Source: Dioscorea cayenensis subsp. rotundata
Taxonomy: Eukaryota; Streptophyta; Magnoliopsida; Dioscoreales; Dioscoreaceae
Direction of reading: 5' to 3'
Assembly (NCBI RefSeq): GCF_009730915.1
Contig: NC_052483.1
Coordinates: forward strand, 2,356,001 to 2,420,000
DNA length: 64,000 bases
Shown: positions 22,465 through 34,802 of the stretch, piece by piece
Layout of the letters: every line of letters begins with the position of its first letter
How positions within the stretch are numbered: the stretch's first letter is position 1
Notes under the pieces: model-generated
Told to the model about the DNA's origin: nothing
The model's database searches: none
Seen by the model: the letters and a program-made list of their open reading frames with translations, nothing else
Translations under genes and position numbers: made by a program

Positions 22465-24405
22465 TTGAGATGTAATTTGTTCCCTATCCAATATGTATAC
22501 TGTTACTCGTACACAGTCAAAGAGAGCAATATCTGTTAGAGATAATCGATATAATCAAATTAGGGTTAGGAAAAATCGTTCTAATCAAATTAGGACTGTC
22601 AATTACAATTAATTGATATTTAATCAACAATTGATTAATTATCAAGGATCGATCACATGAACACATGAATATATGTGAAAGATCAGGGTTACCTCACAGA
22701 GATTTCACAAGCGCAAAATCCTCCAACGCACACACGCAATGTTCTCGAACTTTTCACCCTTGATCCGGAAGAAGTGATGGCTTCTTTTGCTCCAAGCAAC
22801 TAATGTAAATATTAGGGTTTTTGCCGTCTTTTGATGGCAATCACAAATTCATTCTTTTTTTTTTAAAAAAAAAAACTTTAATCTCATATCACATATTTAT
22901 AGGGAGTATATATTCGGATAAGGTTAGAACATGTAGCGTAAACCCGTTTGGGATCACTACATCTTTAGCAAATTAGTCCATACTAATTTTATAATCACAA
23001 TCATGTCCATCAACAAATTGCAATTTAATCCAAAGATTAGAGATATTCATATGTGAGACCCCAATATAATATTTTACATATTAGTCCCTCTATCAATAAA
23101 TATTCCATATAAGTGGGATAATTAGACCACCAATGACACTGTCGATCTCCATTTATATGTGTGTTTCTTTACACTATTGGACATAAAACAATTTAAGAAA
23201 AAATATATAAATATATATATATATAATATATAATAAAATACTTTCAAAAAATAACCGGCCGGATTTTTATCCAACACATAAGAAACACAATCTAGAATAT
23301 TCTCTCTTACAATAGGAGTGATAGATCCCATCTTGGATGACTACAAACCTTCATGTATTTATTATATAACCCAACGTGTCCGTATATAGCCTGTAATTAG
23401 CATCACCGGTTGACACTGTTAAAGTCATATAATTTATACATAAGATTTAATAACATCCTCAAGTAATAAGGACTTTCTGTAACATAATAACTCTTTTGTT
23501 CTATGACAATGTTTGGTCTAAGAGTTTTGTATGGTCCAGTTCAATATTTGTCAACTACAAATATCCACAATGTTACTAAGAGTCTCCACTCTAGTGGCTG
23601 AGACATACCACTTTATCACATATAGTAGTACAACATGTGACAACCAATAATGAATACAAAATCATATTTTATCTCATAGGTTGTGAACTATTTTGGGTTG
23701 CAAGGTACATAGATAATCATGTCTCACTTTAATGATCTCTATCATTAACTTGAAATCTAGACAATGCAAGCCCATAGTAATATATCATCAAACATGAACA
23801 ATACAATACCCATAATTATGCATGCAATGAAATAAAATTATTTTATTATTAAACAATAACTAGAATTGGCTTTGTAAGGCATACTAGTTTTTCAATATCC
23901 TCTTTAACCGGTTACGGATACAAGTAAGGATATTAACCGTTATTTTTCAAATGGGTACGAGCCAAGTAAAGATATGCCCCTATTTTATCTATACCTTTGC
24001 CCGTTGAAGAGGGTACAGGTTGCATACCCATGCCCTCATATATAGATATATATATATAAATATAATTTTTTTATGAAGCAAATCCTTAATTTCCTAAACT
24101 CAATAACTCATCTATATATATAATTTTGTATTACTTTTTGTGATATGTTATATAATTTTGAATTTATCAACATGCATTTAAACATTGTATTGTGATGGAT
24201 TATATTTTTTTATTATTAATATTTAAATTTAATTCGGTAATTTGAACAACATGTAAGCAAGTACTTTGTAGTTATACCCATACTCTAAGGGTACAGAAAA
24301 GGGTACTGATTTTTTCCCCTATAAGGTACAAGTATAGAATAGGGTTTTTGTGTGTGAGTAAGAGTTTTGACATACTCTACTATACCCTATATGTTGTCAT
24401 CTCTA
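22465..24405. mobile_element. hAT-like element upstream of KAI2 copy B, carrying a solo LTR
   Basis: Ends TTGAGATGTAATTTG and, complemented, TAGAGATGACAACAT; near-identical 8 bp flanks CTCTCTTA (22457-22464) and CTCTCTCA (24406-24413). Unit A is uninterrupted there (about 11350). Excluding the 1.36 kb LTR inside it, the element is about 580 bp and rich in GGGTAC words. Family call is moderate because the inverted ends are imperfect. Confidence 0.6.
22534..23894 (-). mobile_element. Copia-type solo LTR, 1361 bp, nested in the hAT-like element
   Basis: Begins TGTTAGAGATAATCG and ends GTTTTTCA on the plus strand, with the perfect 5 bp direct repeat ATATC on both sides (22529-22533, 23895-23899). 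The minus-strand reading has the order I associate with Copia LTRs (GCCTTACAAAGCCAATTC near its start, then GCTTGCATTGTCTAGATTTC and GTACCTTGCAACCC), so the element lies in reverse. No internal coding region remains. Confidence 0.8.
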
Positions 24406-24430
24406 CTCTCTCATCGTGAGCACCAATAGA

Positions 24431-25960
24431 TAGAGCTAGGGGTGAGCAAAAAAATCCGGATCCGATGATCCGATCCGATATCCGGTTTTTTTACCCGAAT
24501 TTTTTGGGTACCCAATCCGAAAAAGAGGGTCGGGTACCCGGTCCAAATTTTTAAGGTGAAAACCGGATTGGATACGGGTCGGGAGAAATTAAAAACCGGG
24601 TATCCGAATCCGATCCGGTTTTTAATATATTCATTTATATATATAATTATATATAGATAGATAATTAGATATATAATAAATTTAAATTTTATATGGTTTA
24701 AAAAGTAAAAAAGAAAAGAAAAAATCCAAATCTCTCATTTAAACCCTTGAAGATAAATTTTTTTCTTTTTTACTTTTTAGACCATATAAAATTTAAATTT
24801 ATTATATATATTAATAAATTTAAAAATTTACGAGGGTGTAAGTAGAAAAAAATAAAAATCCCTCGTTTAAATACTTAAAGAGTTACTTATATATAGTTAT
24901 ATTATATATATACATATTAATAAATTTAAACTCTTCTAGGATTAAAAGTAAAAGGAAAAAAATTCCAAATCTTTATGTCTAAGATTGGTGAAACTCTTTA
25001 TTATGTTTTTGACTTTTTTTGTTGGGGAGAATAATGTAAGGTTTTAATCCTCTTTATAAGTTACAAGTTTCTCATCTTTGTTTTTTTTTTTATGAATGTT
25101 GATGTTGTTATATATATAAAAAAAAATCCATGGAGGAGATGAAACTTAAATTTGGATCCGGATATCCGATATCCGATCCGGTTTAAACCGGATACCCGAT
25201 TTTTTTAGTACCCGATTTAAACCGGGTCGAGATCTGGTCAAGCTTTTTGTCGATCCGAAAAACCGGGTACCCGATCCGGTTTTGCTCACCCCTAGATAGA
25301 GTCATCGATTCGGGCTGGCGTCGAGTCGACCCTCCCCGCCAATAAAAATGGGCGGTCGGGTTGATTTTTATAGGCCCGCTGAGGCGAGCCTAAATGAGCC
25401 AACCAGCTGGGCCGCGGGTTAGAGGCCAGTCGACCCAGTGGCCCGCTTCTAATTTATATATAATATATTTTATATAATTTATATATATATATTGATATTG
25501 ACATATTGTTAAGGATTTAAGTTTTGTGATTGTAATGAATGTTTTTATTTTGTCATTTGTTAATTTTGCTAAATTTTTGTTGATTGTAACGGATGAATGT
25601 TATAATTGTAATAGATGTTTTATCTTGTGGTTTTTTTTTTAAATTTTGTTGATTGTAATTTTGTAATAGATGTTTTTATTTAGAAATTTTTGTAATTATT
25701 GTTGATTTTGTTAGGTATTGAATATTATAATGGATGTTTTTATTTTGTTAATTATTGTATGTTTTAATTTTTAATTTAGTTTTTTTATGGATTTATAATG
25801 AATGTTACAATGTTTCATATATTACAACATTTATAAAAATAAAATAAATTAATTATTTTGATTTTTTGGCGGGCCGGCCCGCCCAACCCACAACCCAAAA
25901 CGGGTCGGGTCGGGTTGGTATTTTACCGGCCCGCCCCGTCAGCCCGTTTTGATTGCTCTA
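24431..25960. mobile_element. hAT element with another hAT inserted in its terminus
   Basis: Perfect 8 bp duplication CCAATAGA (24423-24430, 25961-25968). The interrupted left end TAGAG(C/T)... resumes at 25295 as GATAGAGTCATCGATTCGGG, and the right end complemented is TAGAGCAATCAAAACGGGC. Without the 858 bp insert and its duplication the element is about 660 bp. Unit A has no insertion here (about 11370). Confidence 0.8.
24437..25294 (-). mobile_element. Second copy of the TAGGGGTGAGC hAT element (858 bp)
   Basis: Ends TAGGGGTGAGCAAAA and GCTCACCCCTA; flanks GATAGAGC (24429-24436) and GATAGAGT (25295-25302), an 8 bp duplication with one mismatch. Internally it matches the reverse complement of 16678-17571. 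Confidence 0.88.
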
Positions 25961-26175
25961 CCAATAGATCAAACAAATGTTGGCAAAATACATTATTTTA
26001 ACTCATAAACTCATTCCAAATAAAATTAAAAAATAAAAATAAAAATAAAAATACACTTAATGGCCTTATCGTAAATTTCAGTAGTGATAAGGGTATTCAT
26101 ATAATTATAACTTCTCTGAGAAAATTAAATATAATTAAAATATTTCAAAGGGGTGTATGTGCAAAAACCTTTGAC

Positions 26176-26184
26176 TATAAAAAA
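26176..26184 (+). promoter_or_regulatory. TATA box of KAI2 copy B
   Basis: TATAAAAAA about 109 bp before the ATG, aligned with TATAATAA of copy A. The nested transposons (22465-25960) end only about 215 bp upstream of it. Confidence 0.6.
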
Positions 26185-26284
26185 GAGTCGCAAAGAGAGA
26201 AGACCTCGTCGGAGCTTCGAAGAGGCACAGTGAGAGAGACAACAGAGAGAAAAAGAGAAGTGAGAACGAAGACGAAGAGCAAGG

Positions 26285-29200
26285 ATGGGGGTCGTGGAAG
26301 AGGCGCATAACGTGCGGGTGGTGGGCAGCGGTGAGCGCACCATCGTGCTCGCACACGGCTTCGGCACCGACCAATCGGTGTGGAAGCACCTCGTGCCGCA
26401 CCTCGTCAATGAGTACCGCGTCGTCCTCTTCGATAACATGGGCGCCGGCCCGACCAACCCCGACTACTTCGACTTCGAGCGCTACGCAAGTCTCCAGGGC
26501 TACGTACTCGATTTGCTCGCCATTTTTGAGGAGCTTGTCATCACCTCTCCCGTCATCTACGTTGGCCACTCCGTCTCCGGCGCCATAGGTCTTATCGCCT
26601 CAATTCATCGCCCTGACCTCTTCTCTAAGATCGTCCTCATCTCCGCCTCGCCAAGGTGTGAGCTTTCTTCCCCTTTGATTTATGCCCATCAAGTGTTTGT
26701 TCTTTTGCTCCAATGAATCCGTCTTCCTGATTACTTTACATTGCTCTTCTCTTAGTCATCAAATTTAGATTTTTTCTTTCTTATATTATCTTTTTATCAT
26801 TTTTTAAAAAGAAAAATTCTGTTTTTTTTTTTTTAATTTTTCCACAAAAAATATCAGTAAGGGTATCTTTCAATCAGTAATGCAGTATTAAAATCTATTT
26901 GGTCCGAGCCTTGCTGATAATGATAGGTTAGTTGACTCTATTACAGGTTAGAAGAGATTTTAACAGTAATACAGTGACAATTCATCTTTGTACGCTTTTC
27001 TGGGGTTTAGCTACTTTTTGTATCAGATCATTAGTTAGGTGGACGTTGTGATAGAAGTGGATGTATTTCTAAGATCCTTGTTAATTCTTTGGGAAATTCA
27101 TATAAGAGGATGTGGTCACATTTCTAGTTGACAGGTTGTACTTTATGGGTCGGTCATCTGCTTCACAAGAAGTTTGTTGGGCCATGGGCATTATTACATA
27201 TTTTATTTAACATCCAAGTGGCAACTATAATTTGTGACCAGTTACTTGCAGTTTCTTGCTAATGTTTGCTTTGACAAGCTTGTCTAATGAACCATGTGAG
27301 AAGAGGTATAGATTGTACTTCCGGTGGGCCTTGGTCAAGTTAGTAGGTCTGTTCCCCTCCCCACCTCTTTTTTTTTTGTTTTTGGGGGAGGCTTATCCTA
27401 TCTACCACGGAATTAAGATGTGAAGTTTCATTTGGAGCCATTTGCTAAAGGTCAGCGATAATTGTCAATGAATTCTTATCGTTTCTTTGCAGCCTCTGGA
27501 TTGTAAACACTGGTGGTTAGGGCATGCTTCTTCATTGGGGTGTAACCTATCAAGTTTGTAGTTACTGTTCTATTGGTAAATGTCAACTTTTTTGAGTGTT
27601 GTCGCTTCTAGTTGACCAACCATAGAGGTTGTGGGGAGGGGGGACGGGGCCGTGGTTGGTGGTGAAGATGAGGATGAAGTTCTTCAAATATTTTATACGG
27701 TTTGATGACCGATAAATATCAACTAATTACTAATTTTCCTAAAATATTTCTGAGAACGATTAAGACTCTGTTTTCTTTATTGTGTTTGGATTTTAGCAAT
27801 CAGGATCTTTTATTTTCCAGCAAGGGAATCTTATGAGGTTAATAAGGCTAGATCTTTGCTAGCATGTGAGCTTTGCTTTGCTGGTGCTGTGTCTAACATT
27901 AATGACATAGTTGACAAGATATTTCTTAATCATATCTCTCGCAAATAGTTAATATTATGGTAAAGAAACTCAACTTTTCAATTGATTCGTAGCAGACTCA
28001 TCTAATCAAGTCATCCTTTGTTTCGTATCAAGTGAAAGTGTGTATTGTTCAAGCCATTTTATTTTTTTAATAGTCTTTTATGCATAGAGGAAATTCTGCA
28101 CATTCTTCAATGATGATAGGTATCATTTTAACGTTTCAACTAACATGTTTCTTTTAGTGACAGCCACTGATACCTACGTTTTGTGGTTTTTGTGATTGTT
28201 ATGTTATTGTGATATTTGTTTATTGATAGTGAAAATGTTATAATATTCAGACTAAATAACATAAAATTTGTGCAGACAATAGCAGTTTATTTCACAATCA
28301 TATAATTATTGAGTGGAATTGTGTGTTTACAATTGGCTTAAAGAAGGTTTCTCCTACATGCAAATGACACGGTGGTTTAATTTTCTGAATAAGTATCTGA
28401 TACTGAGAAAGATATTGATTAACTGCCCAAATTTCTAATGTGAAGAACCAAACTTGCCACCATATGGAATACATGGTGTATTGGTGCTACTTATCAGCAT
28501 TTAAAATTTCCATAGTATCTTTATTGTAGTTTAACATTCAAACTTTCCTCTAATTTCCGGTCTTGGAGGTAACGTTTTTAGCATAAAATCTGCCATTTGG
28601 TGACTGACCATTATTTACATCTTTCAATGTCATTATTTATAAAAGAATAATGTTCAAACTTCAAACAGCTGTTGTTTCGGGTCCCAGTACAGAAGTATCT
28701 ATACACAAACATACATACACTTATTAGGAACTATTATGGACATACATATTACATGGCTAGCCTTGGCTCTGTTGTGATGATCATTTTAAAATTCTTCAAG
28801 ATAATGATATCGCCTAATTCAACAAAACTGTTGTTTGTCATTATCTTTGACTGTGTATTAGACAATTAGGCTGCTGTTGGTTTGCTGTGCAACTTGGTGC
28901 CATATGTTTTTTGCATTAATAGGCTGATGATGTGTAAGCATATGAGGCAGGAGAAAGTATTCTTTATTAGCTGCTACCTGCACCCAAATTTACTGTCTGT
29001 AGAACATACCACCTTGGGTTCTCATAATCCTTTCTCTATTTATACATGAACATACGCTGGAAGTTCTTGCTCATATGGCAGATGTTTCAAAAATTTAACT
29101 TTTATTAGGGAATTATTTTATTAATTTCGGTGAAAATAATTTGCTTTGATAATTTTATTGGCTCTCTGTTTGCATGTGATATAATTTGCATGTTGCCTGT

Positions 29201-30284
29201 TCTTTGAATTATTACTGAAGCTATCATGATTTTGTTGAGCCGTAGTACAGAATTTGTCTTAGATCATATGCTAGACTTCTATTATACAACACCTAAATTT
29301 TGGAAGTTATGTTGGACACAACTAATCATCTATGGCTACAATGGAAATTTTTTTAGACTCACAAAATCCAAAGGAAGGGAAGAAGGTACATTGTCAATTT
29401 GATGCCAGAGAAGGTGAAATACTTTCATGGTCCTTAACTTTGGTACATGAACTTGATTGCCACCCACAAAACCCCAAAGAAAATCGTTACTCATGAGCTG
29501 TATACATCATTGATTACTTCTCAATTAGGACAAAGTATTGTTGGTACTTTTGACTGATACTAAAATCAAGATTTTGAAAATAATCCCAGTCCAACGCTGC
29601 AGGTGATAATATTACCTGATTATTCATTTTTAATTTTACGATAGCTTTCATTTTGCTGATATTTTCCGCTTTCTTTTCCGAACTCTCTCATTTGGGATAT
29701 TCTGCTAGCTTAAATCGTCTAAAATTATCGATCTAGTGCATCGTGTTAATGCAAATCCTCTATTTTCTGTTTATTTTACTTCGGTTCAGTGCAATGAGAT
29801 TTAGTTACTTCAATAATAACTCACTGCTTGAACAAACAGGTACATCAATGATGTCGATTACTACGGAGGGTTTGACCAAGAAGAACTGGACCAGCTTTTC
29901 GATGCCATGAAGCAGAACTACAAGTCCTGGGCATCCGGGTGGGCACCACTCTGCGTCGGAGGAGACATGGAATCGGTGGCAGTCCAGGAATTTAGCCGCA
30001 CACTCTTCAACATCCGTCCCGACATAGCTCTGAGTGTGGCTCAAACCATATTTCAGTCTGACTTGAGAGGCATTTTGGGTCTCGTCTCGGTACCATGCCA
30101 CATCCTTCAGAGCACCAAGGACCTCGCAGTCCCCATTGTGATCTCCGAATACTTACACAAGCATCTCGGAGGTGATTCTATTGTTGAGGTCATGCCTTCC
30201 GACGGCCATCTCCCGCAGCTGAGCTCTCCCGAGATCGTTATTTCTGTTATCCTTAGGCACATTCGTTTCGATATTGAAACTTGA
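26285..30284 (+). CDS. KAI2: KAI2/D14-LIKE alpha/beta-hydrolase receptor, copy B (two exons, 271 aa)
   Basis: Paralogue of the upstream copy with the same structure: exons 26285-26655 and 29840-30284, phase-2 intron (3184 bp) splitting the Arg codon of SPRY. The triad is intact: Ser in YVGHSVS (residue 96), Asp in STKDLAVP, His in SDGHLPQL. It keeps residues usual for KAI2 where copy A differs: [32 protein letters not shown], and normal length ending FDIET. It shares with copy A the unusual features that predate the duplication: one extra residue before the nucleophile, GAIG after it, and Trp in [12 protein letters not shown] where Phe157 is usual. By conservation this is the better candidate for the ancestral function. 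Nested transposons fill about 3.5 kb of its upstream region. Confidence 0.94.
27270..29107. other. Intron segment present only in copy B
   Basis: About 1.84 kb of the copy B intron has no counterpart in copy A, where GTTTGCTTTTATCAGGGATTT joins the flanks directly. No terminal repeats or duplicated flanks are visible, so deletion from copy A is more likely than insertion here. Confidence 0.6.
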
Positions 30285-31556
30285 GACGATGAAGCCTAGT
30301 GCTTGAAGCTGGAATTTCGATGTTTTGATTCCTTGTTGTGCTTATAATTATTCATCTGTGCACTACTGATTTTCGAGACTTTTACGTAGATTTCGTTCTG
30401 TTTAAGCAACCGAAGAATATAAATGTATAATTTGTATCCTATTAGTTCTTGATTTTATCTTCTGTGCTGCAGGATGTTTTCTGTATGTATTGAGTATTGT
30501 TGTAGCTGGTGCTATGTTAACTCTTCTTATTGATGTTCAAGTGTTTTTAAGGTAGTTATTATATAAATTAATAATTTATTTTATTATTATATATGTACCA
30601 TGGATAATCTTCAAACCACATATTTAGCTTTTAAGTTATTTTACTTTATTGTTTTCCACATGTATATAATTTTGCAAAAATTTTTTTAAATTACATGTGT
30701 ATATCCTAACAAATTTTAAAAAAAAAAATTATTGAGATTTTTATATGGACCTTATGGTAGTTAATTCTCTCCATAATTAAATTATTTTTGCTAAAAGTTT
30801 TTTAGCTCCTTAATAAATTCCTTGAAATTTTTAATTATATGAACAATTTTTGTCACGTGTATAAATGATTATATATAGAAATATATTTTAAAAATTTATA
30901 ATTAGTTTTTATACAGAAAGAGAAACTCAACCTCTCGTATTGGAGTCAACTGCCTTAACTGTCTGATTATTGTTGCCGTGATTATATATAAACAAAAGTT
31001 TAAATTCTCAGGCATTGCAAAGAATAAGAAAAATATTATTTATAGTTTTTTATCCATTTTGTAAAACTATATTTATGAAATACATTATTTAGGTGATTAT
31101 TATTATTTTTATGCTAATCCATTAATTAGTAATTCATAGAAGCAATTAAGGGAAAAATAGTGATTACAATTAAAATTAACTAAATATTTCTCTTTTGGTC
31201 ATTTGCCTCCAAAGAATAGAAAAGAATCAAGTTGGAGGACTCAAGGATGATAATTAAACATAGTCTCAATTTCTTATGCATCTCTCTGGTTTATATATAA
31301 TAAAAAATTAATATTTATATGGAAGGAGAAATTTTTTAAAAATTGATGTATAATATTATATATTTTTTTAAGGGGTATATTTGTTAAATAAAAAAAAGTT
31401 CACTTTACAGAAAGTTTAGATTTTTAAGCTTTGCAAAGAATGAGAAATGTTATTTATAATTTTTTTTTTATTAATTTTGCAGAAAAATTATATTTATGAA
31501 ATATATTATTTAGGTGATTGTTACTATTTTCATGCTAATCCATTAATTAGTAAGTC

Positions 31557-32167
31557 TGGGTTCACTTTAGGCAGATTTTTTGCGTTAGCCGATCTTCGGT
31601 TGTCCTTTACTGACTTGTTGAATCGTTGGAGGAGCAAGCTTATGGAGGGACCAAGAAAACCTAGGACACCTTATTTAAGGCCTTAATTTGGAATGTTTGG
31701 CTCAAGCATAATAGGAGAATTTTTTATGACTGTTTTAATGTTTATTTATCTGTAATTATTAAAATTTTTCTAATATGTTTTTGAATTGGGTTTCTGCAGC
31801 TCCTTATCAAAAGAGACAAAAGCTGGAGGAGTCTTCGCATACAATCAAGAAAGCCTGGAGTTCGTTGAGCCCATAAGGGGAGAGTTGAGTAACCCCTGAT
31901 GTCCTTGGGTAGTGAGGGAGAGTTTCTCATGTAGCTACCTCTCCTAGTAGTTCTCTTTTCCCCTAGGAGCAGTTTTCTCGGGCTCTACCCTTTGTTCCTA
32001 TCCACGTCTAGTGGACTTTGTTTTTTGTTTGTGTGTGTTGTTTGGGTTCTGTTCGGCCTCTTTAGGCTAAGTTGCTACTTGCTTGTAGACTTTCTAATTT
32101 GTTAACTACTTCGATTCTGTTCTGTTTTTTTTTAATAAATTGTGGTTTAACTATTTTATAAAAAAAA
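31557..32167 (+). mobile_element. 5'-truncated L1 LINE 3' end
   Basis: Interrupts the direct repeat (AATTAGTAA / TTAATTCTATTATATAAGCC) that is continuous at about 20310. One frame reads ALIWNVWLKHNRRIFYD, typical of the C-terminal end of plant L1 reverse-transcriptase polyproteins, followed by stops, a T-rich 3' UTR (TTCGGCCTCTTTAGGCTAAG) and a short A tail. About 610 bp remain. Target duplication is unclear. Confidence 0.75.
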
Positions 32168-32634
32168 TTAATTCTATTATATAAGCCATTAAATGAAAAC
32201 AATGATTCTAATCAGAATTAACTAGACATTTTTCTTTCAATCATCTACAGCCAAAGAATCGGAAAAGATCAAATTGGAAGGCTAACTGATGACAGTTCAA
32301 CATAGTCTTATTTTCAATAAATCACTTCTAGGCTTCTAGCACTAGTGCATGGTCATCAACAACCGTGAATTTGACTGTGGGCCCTTGCTATTTAAGGCCA
32401 GCAGTAACTGATGGCCCCTACATGCTAATATCTATTGGGAGCTCTACTAGTATTTATTTATTTATTTTGTTTTTTGGGCCAAGATCAGGATAAAGCTGCT
32501 AAAAAAACAAGAATATATATATATACAAGCCTCGATAAAACTAAGTAGAGGTAGGACCTGTACATATATAGACACTGACATCACCCGCACACTGCACACA
32601 ACTACAACTCATATTTTCATAAATGTGCCTTCAT

Positions 32635-32725
32635 CTATAATTCAAACTCGTGTCCACTTGTGAAAAATTCTAATGGGGACCTAACTACCAATAGACCATT
32701 TGATCGTTGGTCTCTACTAGTATTC
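32635..32725 (-). mobile_element. Short tRNA-like SINE remnant
   Basis: Minus-strand reading CAAATGGTCTATTGGTAG...GTGGACACGAGTTTGAAT resembles an A-box and B-box pair. Ends undefined. The rest of 32216-34080 is AT-rich spacer with TA runs at about 32840-32862 and 33147-33168. Confidence 0.35.
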
Positions 32726-32840
32726 CTTTTATCTTTTTTTTGCTCTCATCAATACTTGTGACTAGTATACACTATCAATTTTATTAATTTCTTTCTGGTA
32801 GTTCATTAAGTTATTTAAAAAAAATTGAAATTTCACAAAC

Positions 32841-32874
<34 letters not shown>

Positions 32875-33689
32875 ATAATTCACATTTTAATTTGAGAAAT
32901 CATGTCACCTTGATGAAAGCCATGAAAATAGTCTAATTAATTAATCTTCCCGCAGATTAATTAATTACATTTATTGACTAATTGTCAAATGACATGCATT
33001 AATATTAACTTTCATGGGCAAAAACTATTCTTCAAAGTTTCTTTATTTCTTGTTTTTTACTCAAATAAGTCATGACAACATTGAATTAAAAGTAATCATT
33101 CTCAAAAAGTTATACAAAACCTTACTTTTAATTAAATTAAACAAATATATATATATATATATATATATACTATTATCGATAATAAAATCACAAGTAATCT
33201 AGTGAACTTAATATCATTTAAAAAACAATGAGCAAAACATGATTGAAAAATACATTGAACTTAGAAGCTTCCTACAACCAACGAGCAACAAAGTTTAAGT
33301 GATTAATAAAAAAAATAATAACAGCAGACCACATGCTTATATTATCACTCACCAAACTTATCTTTTGAGTCACATGTTGGCTCTCTAGAAAGACTATATA
33401 TATATTAAACATAAAAAATATGAAGAGGTTTTTACACCTGCCCCCTTGGAAAATTGAGAAATTAGTTGCGTCTCTTAACTTTTCAAAGAGTAGTTTTTTT
33501 ATATTTAGCATGGGTTAAAATAATTTATTTAACTTTTTATTAATATTAAATATTTTTTCTAATGTATATTATTGATTATGATTTTATAAATAAATTATAA
33601 TTTTTTAAATACAAAATCTAATAATTACAAAAAAATTTATACAAATAAAAAAGTGTAAGACATGATTTAAGTATAAGGTAAAACAAATA

Positions 33690-33785
33690 ACATGACTAAA
33701 CTAGATGTTGTCTAACTGATAGAGGTTTGAATCACTTAAGTAAATAACTTTTAGTTTGAATCTCCGTGTATACAAAAGAAAAACA
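33690..33785 (+). mobile_element. Short SINE-like repeat, second family
   Basis: Contains AACTGATAGAGGTTTGAATC..CTTAAGTAAATAACTTTTAG and TTTGAATCTCCGTGTATAC, similar to 58281-58375 and 61866-61950. The paired A-box-like and B-box-like motifs suggest a tRNA origin. Confidence 0.4.
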
Positions 33786-34092
33786 CAGGTCGCCTTAGAT
33801 TTCTACATTGTATACAACTCCTAGTACGTCACATATGAAAATAAATAAGTTACAAATCAAATATATACATATAACAAGTAAAATAAAATTAAAGAAGTAG
33901 ATGACAAATAATTTCGCTAATTCTGAGGGGGCGACATAAAAAGTTTTAATGGCGGCTTCACAGAAAGGAGCGCTCACACAACTCACAAAAGTTATTAAAA
34001 TAAATAAATCAAATTGCATGCGTGGTCTTATCTTTGCAAGCATCACAACTAGTCAACTATGACTACAATTACTTGTTCCAAAACATGGTGCT

Positions 34093-34128
34093 GGTCAAGG
34101 TCAAGTGTTTGACTTCTCAAACAGTCAA
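34093..34128 (+). promoter_or_regulatory. Cluster of four W-box cores
   Basis: GGTCAAGGTCAAG gives two tandem inverted TTGACC boxes, then TTTGACTT, then AGTCAAA: four TGAC cores within 36 bp, about 20 bp before the TATA box. W-boxes bind WRKY factors, so the downstream gene is probably stress- or defence-responsive (inference). Confidence 0.65.
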
Positions 34129-34147
34129 AACAAACACACCCACTACT

Positions 34148-34154
34148 TATAAAA
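34148..34154 (+). promoter_or_regulatory. TATA box of the ZAT-type gene
   Basis: TATAAAA lies 112 bp before the ATG, just after the W-box cluster. Confidence 0.7.
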
Positions 34155-34265
34155 CCCTCACCACCTTTCCATTCTACTCCATATCATCTCTAGTCCATTT
34201 TCATCAACTCCCAATCCTTTGTTGATAACACAACAAGAACAAACACAAACACAAACTCAAACAAC

Positions 34266-34802
34266 ATGTATGCAAAGTGCAAGAGCTCATACTTTGCAAA
34301 TCAAGAAGAGTATCTTGCTTACTGCCTTGTTATGCTTGCTAAAAGTGATGAAGCTCATCTAAGACCACCTCCACCACCTCCAAAGCTTGCTTTCAAGTGT
34401 TCGGTTTGTGGTAAAGAGTTTTCTTCTTACCAAGCTTTAGGTGGACATAAGTCTAGTCACCGGGGACCGACCGATGGCCATGAAAGCCGAATTGTTAATT
34501 CTTCTATTAGTGGTACATCTTTGTCTTTGTCCGGTGGCTCCAGAGTTTCCGGTGGTGATAAAGGTCATAAGTGTAGTATTTGTTACCGGAGTTTCGCCTC
34601 CGGGCAAGCTCTTGGAGGGCATAAGAGATGTCATTATTGGGAGAGTTCGACGACATCATCATCGTCGGCCGGAATAAAAGGTTTTGATCTTAACTTGCCT
34701 CCATTGCCGGAGTTTGGAGGTGTGAGGAGTTGGATCATGGGGGAGGAGGAGGAGGTGCAAAGCCCTTCTCCTTTTAAGAAGCCAAGGCTTGTAGTTTCAT
34801 GA
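34266..34802 (+). CDS. C2H2 zinc-finger repressor, ZAT/C1-2i type (178 aa, intronless)
   Basis: Nuclear transcriptional repressor family of plant stress responses (ZAT10/STZ, ZAT12 and AZF relatives). Motifs in order: L-box-like [15 protein letters not shown] (residues 14-28); Pro-rich stretch; first finger [20 protein letters not shown] followed by SSH; second finger [20 protein letters not shown] followed by RCH, both with the plant-specific QALGGH; C-terminal EAR motif [10 protein letters not shown]. Two fingers, an EAR motif and no intron are the family norm, and 178 aa fits the smaller members. The ATG follows an A/C-rich leader (ACAACAACATG context). The basic B-box usually before finger 1 is not obvious. 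The promoter has a TATA box and a W-box cluster. Confidence 0.93.
   Translation: MYAKCKSSYFANQEEYLAYCLVMLAKSDEAHLRPPPPPPKLAFKCSVCGKEFSSYQALGGHKSSHRGPTDGHESRIVNSSISGTSLSLSGGSRVSGGDKGHKCSICYRSFASGQALGGHKRCHYWESSTTSSSSAGIKGFDLNLPPLPEFGGVRSWIMGEEEEVQSPSPFKKPRLVVS

Larger units (their letters stand above)
20357..32215. repeat. Tandem segmental duplication, unit B (~11.9 kb)
   Basis: Restarts with AACAAGACAACTACTGATG right after the partial direct repeat that ends GAAAAACAATGATTCTG; the original continuation of that repeat survives at about 32210 (AATGATTCTAATCAGAATT). This pins the duplication junction to 20356/20357 and the far end to about 32215. Confidence 0.85.
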
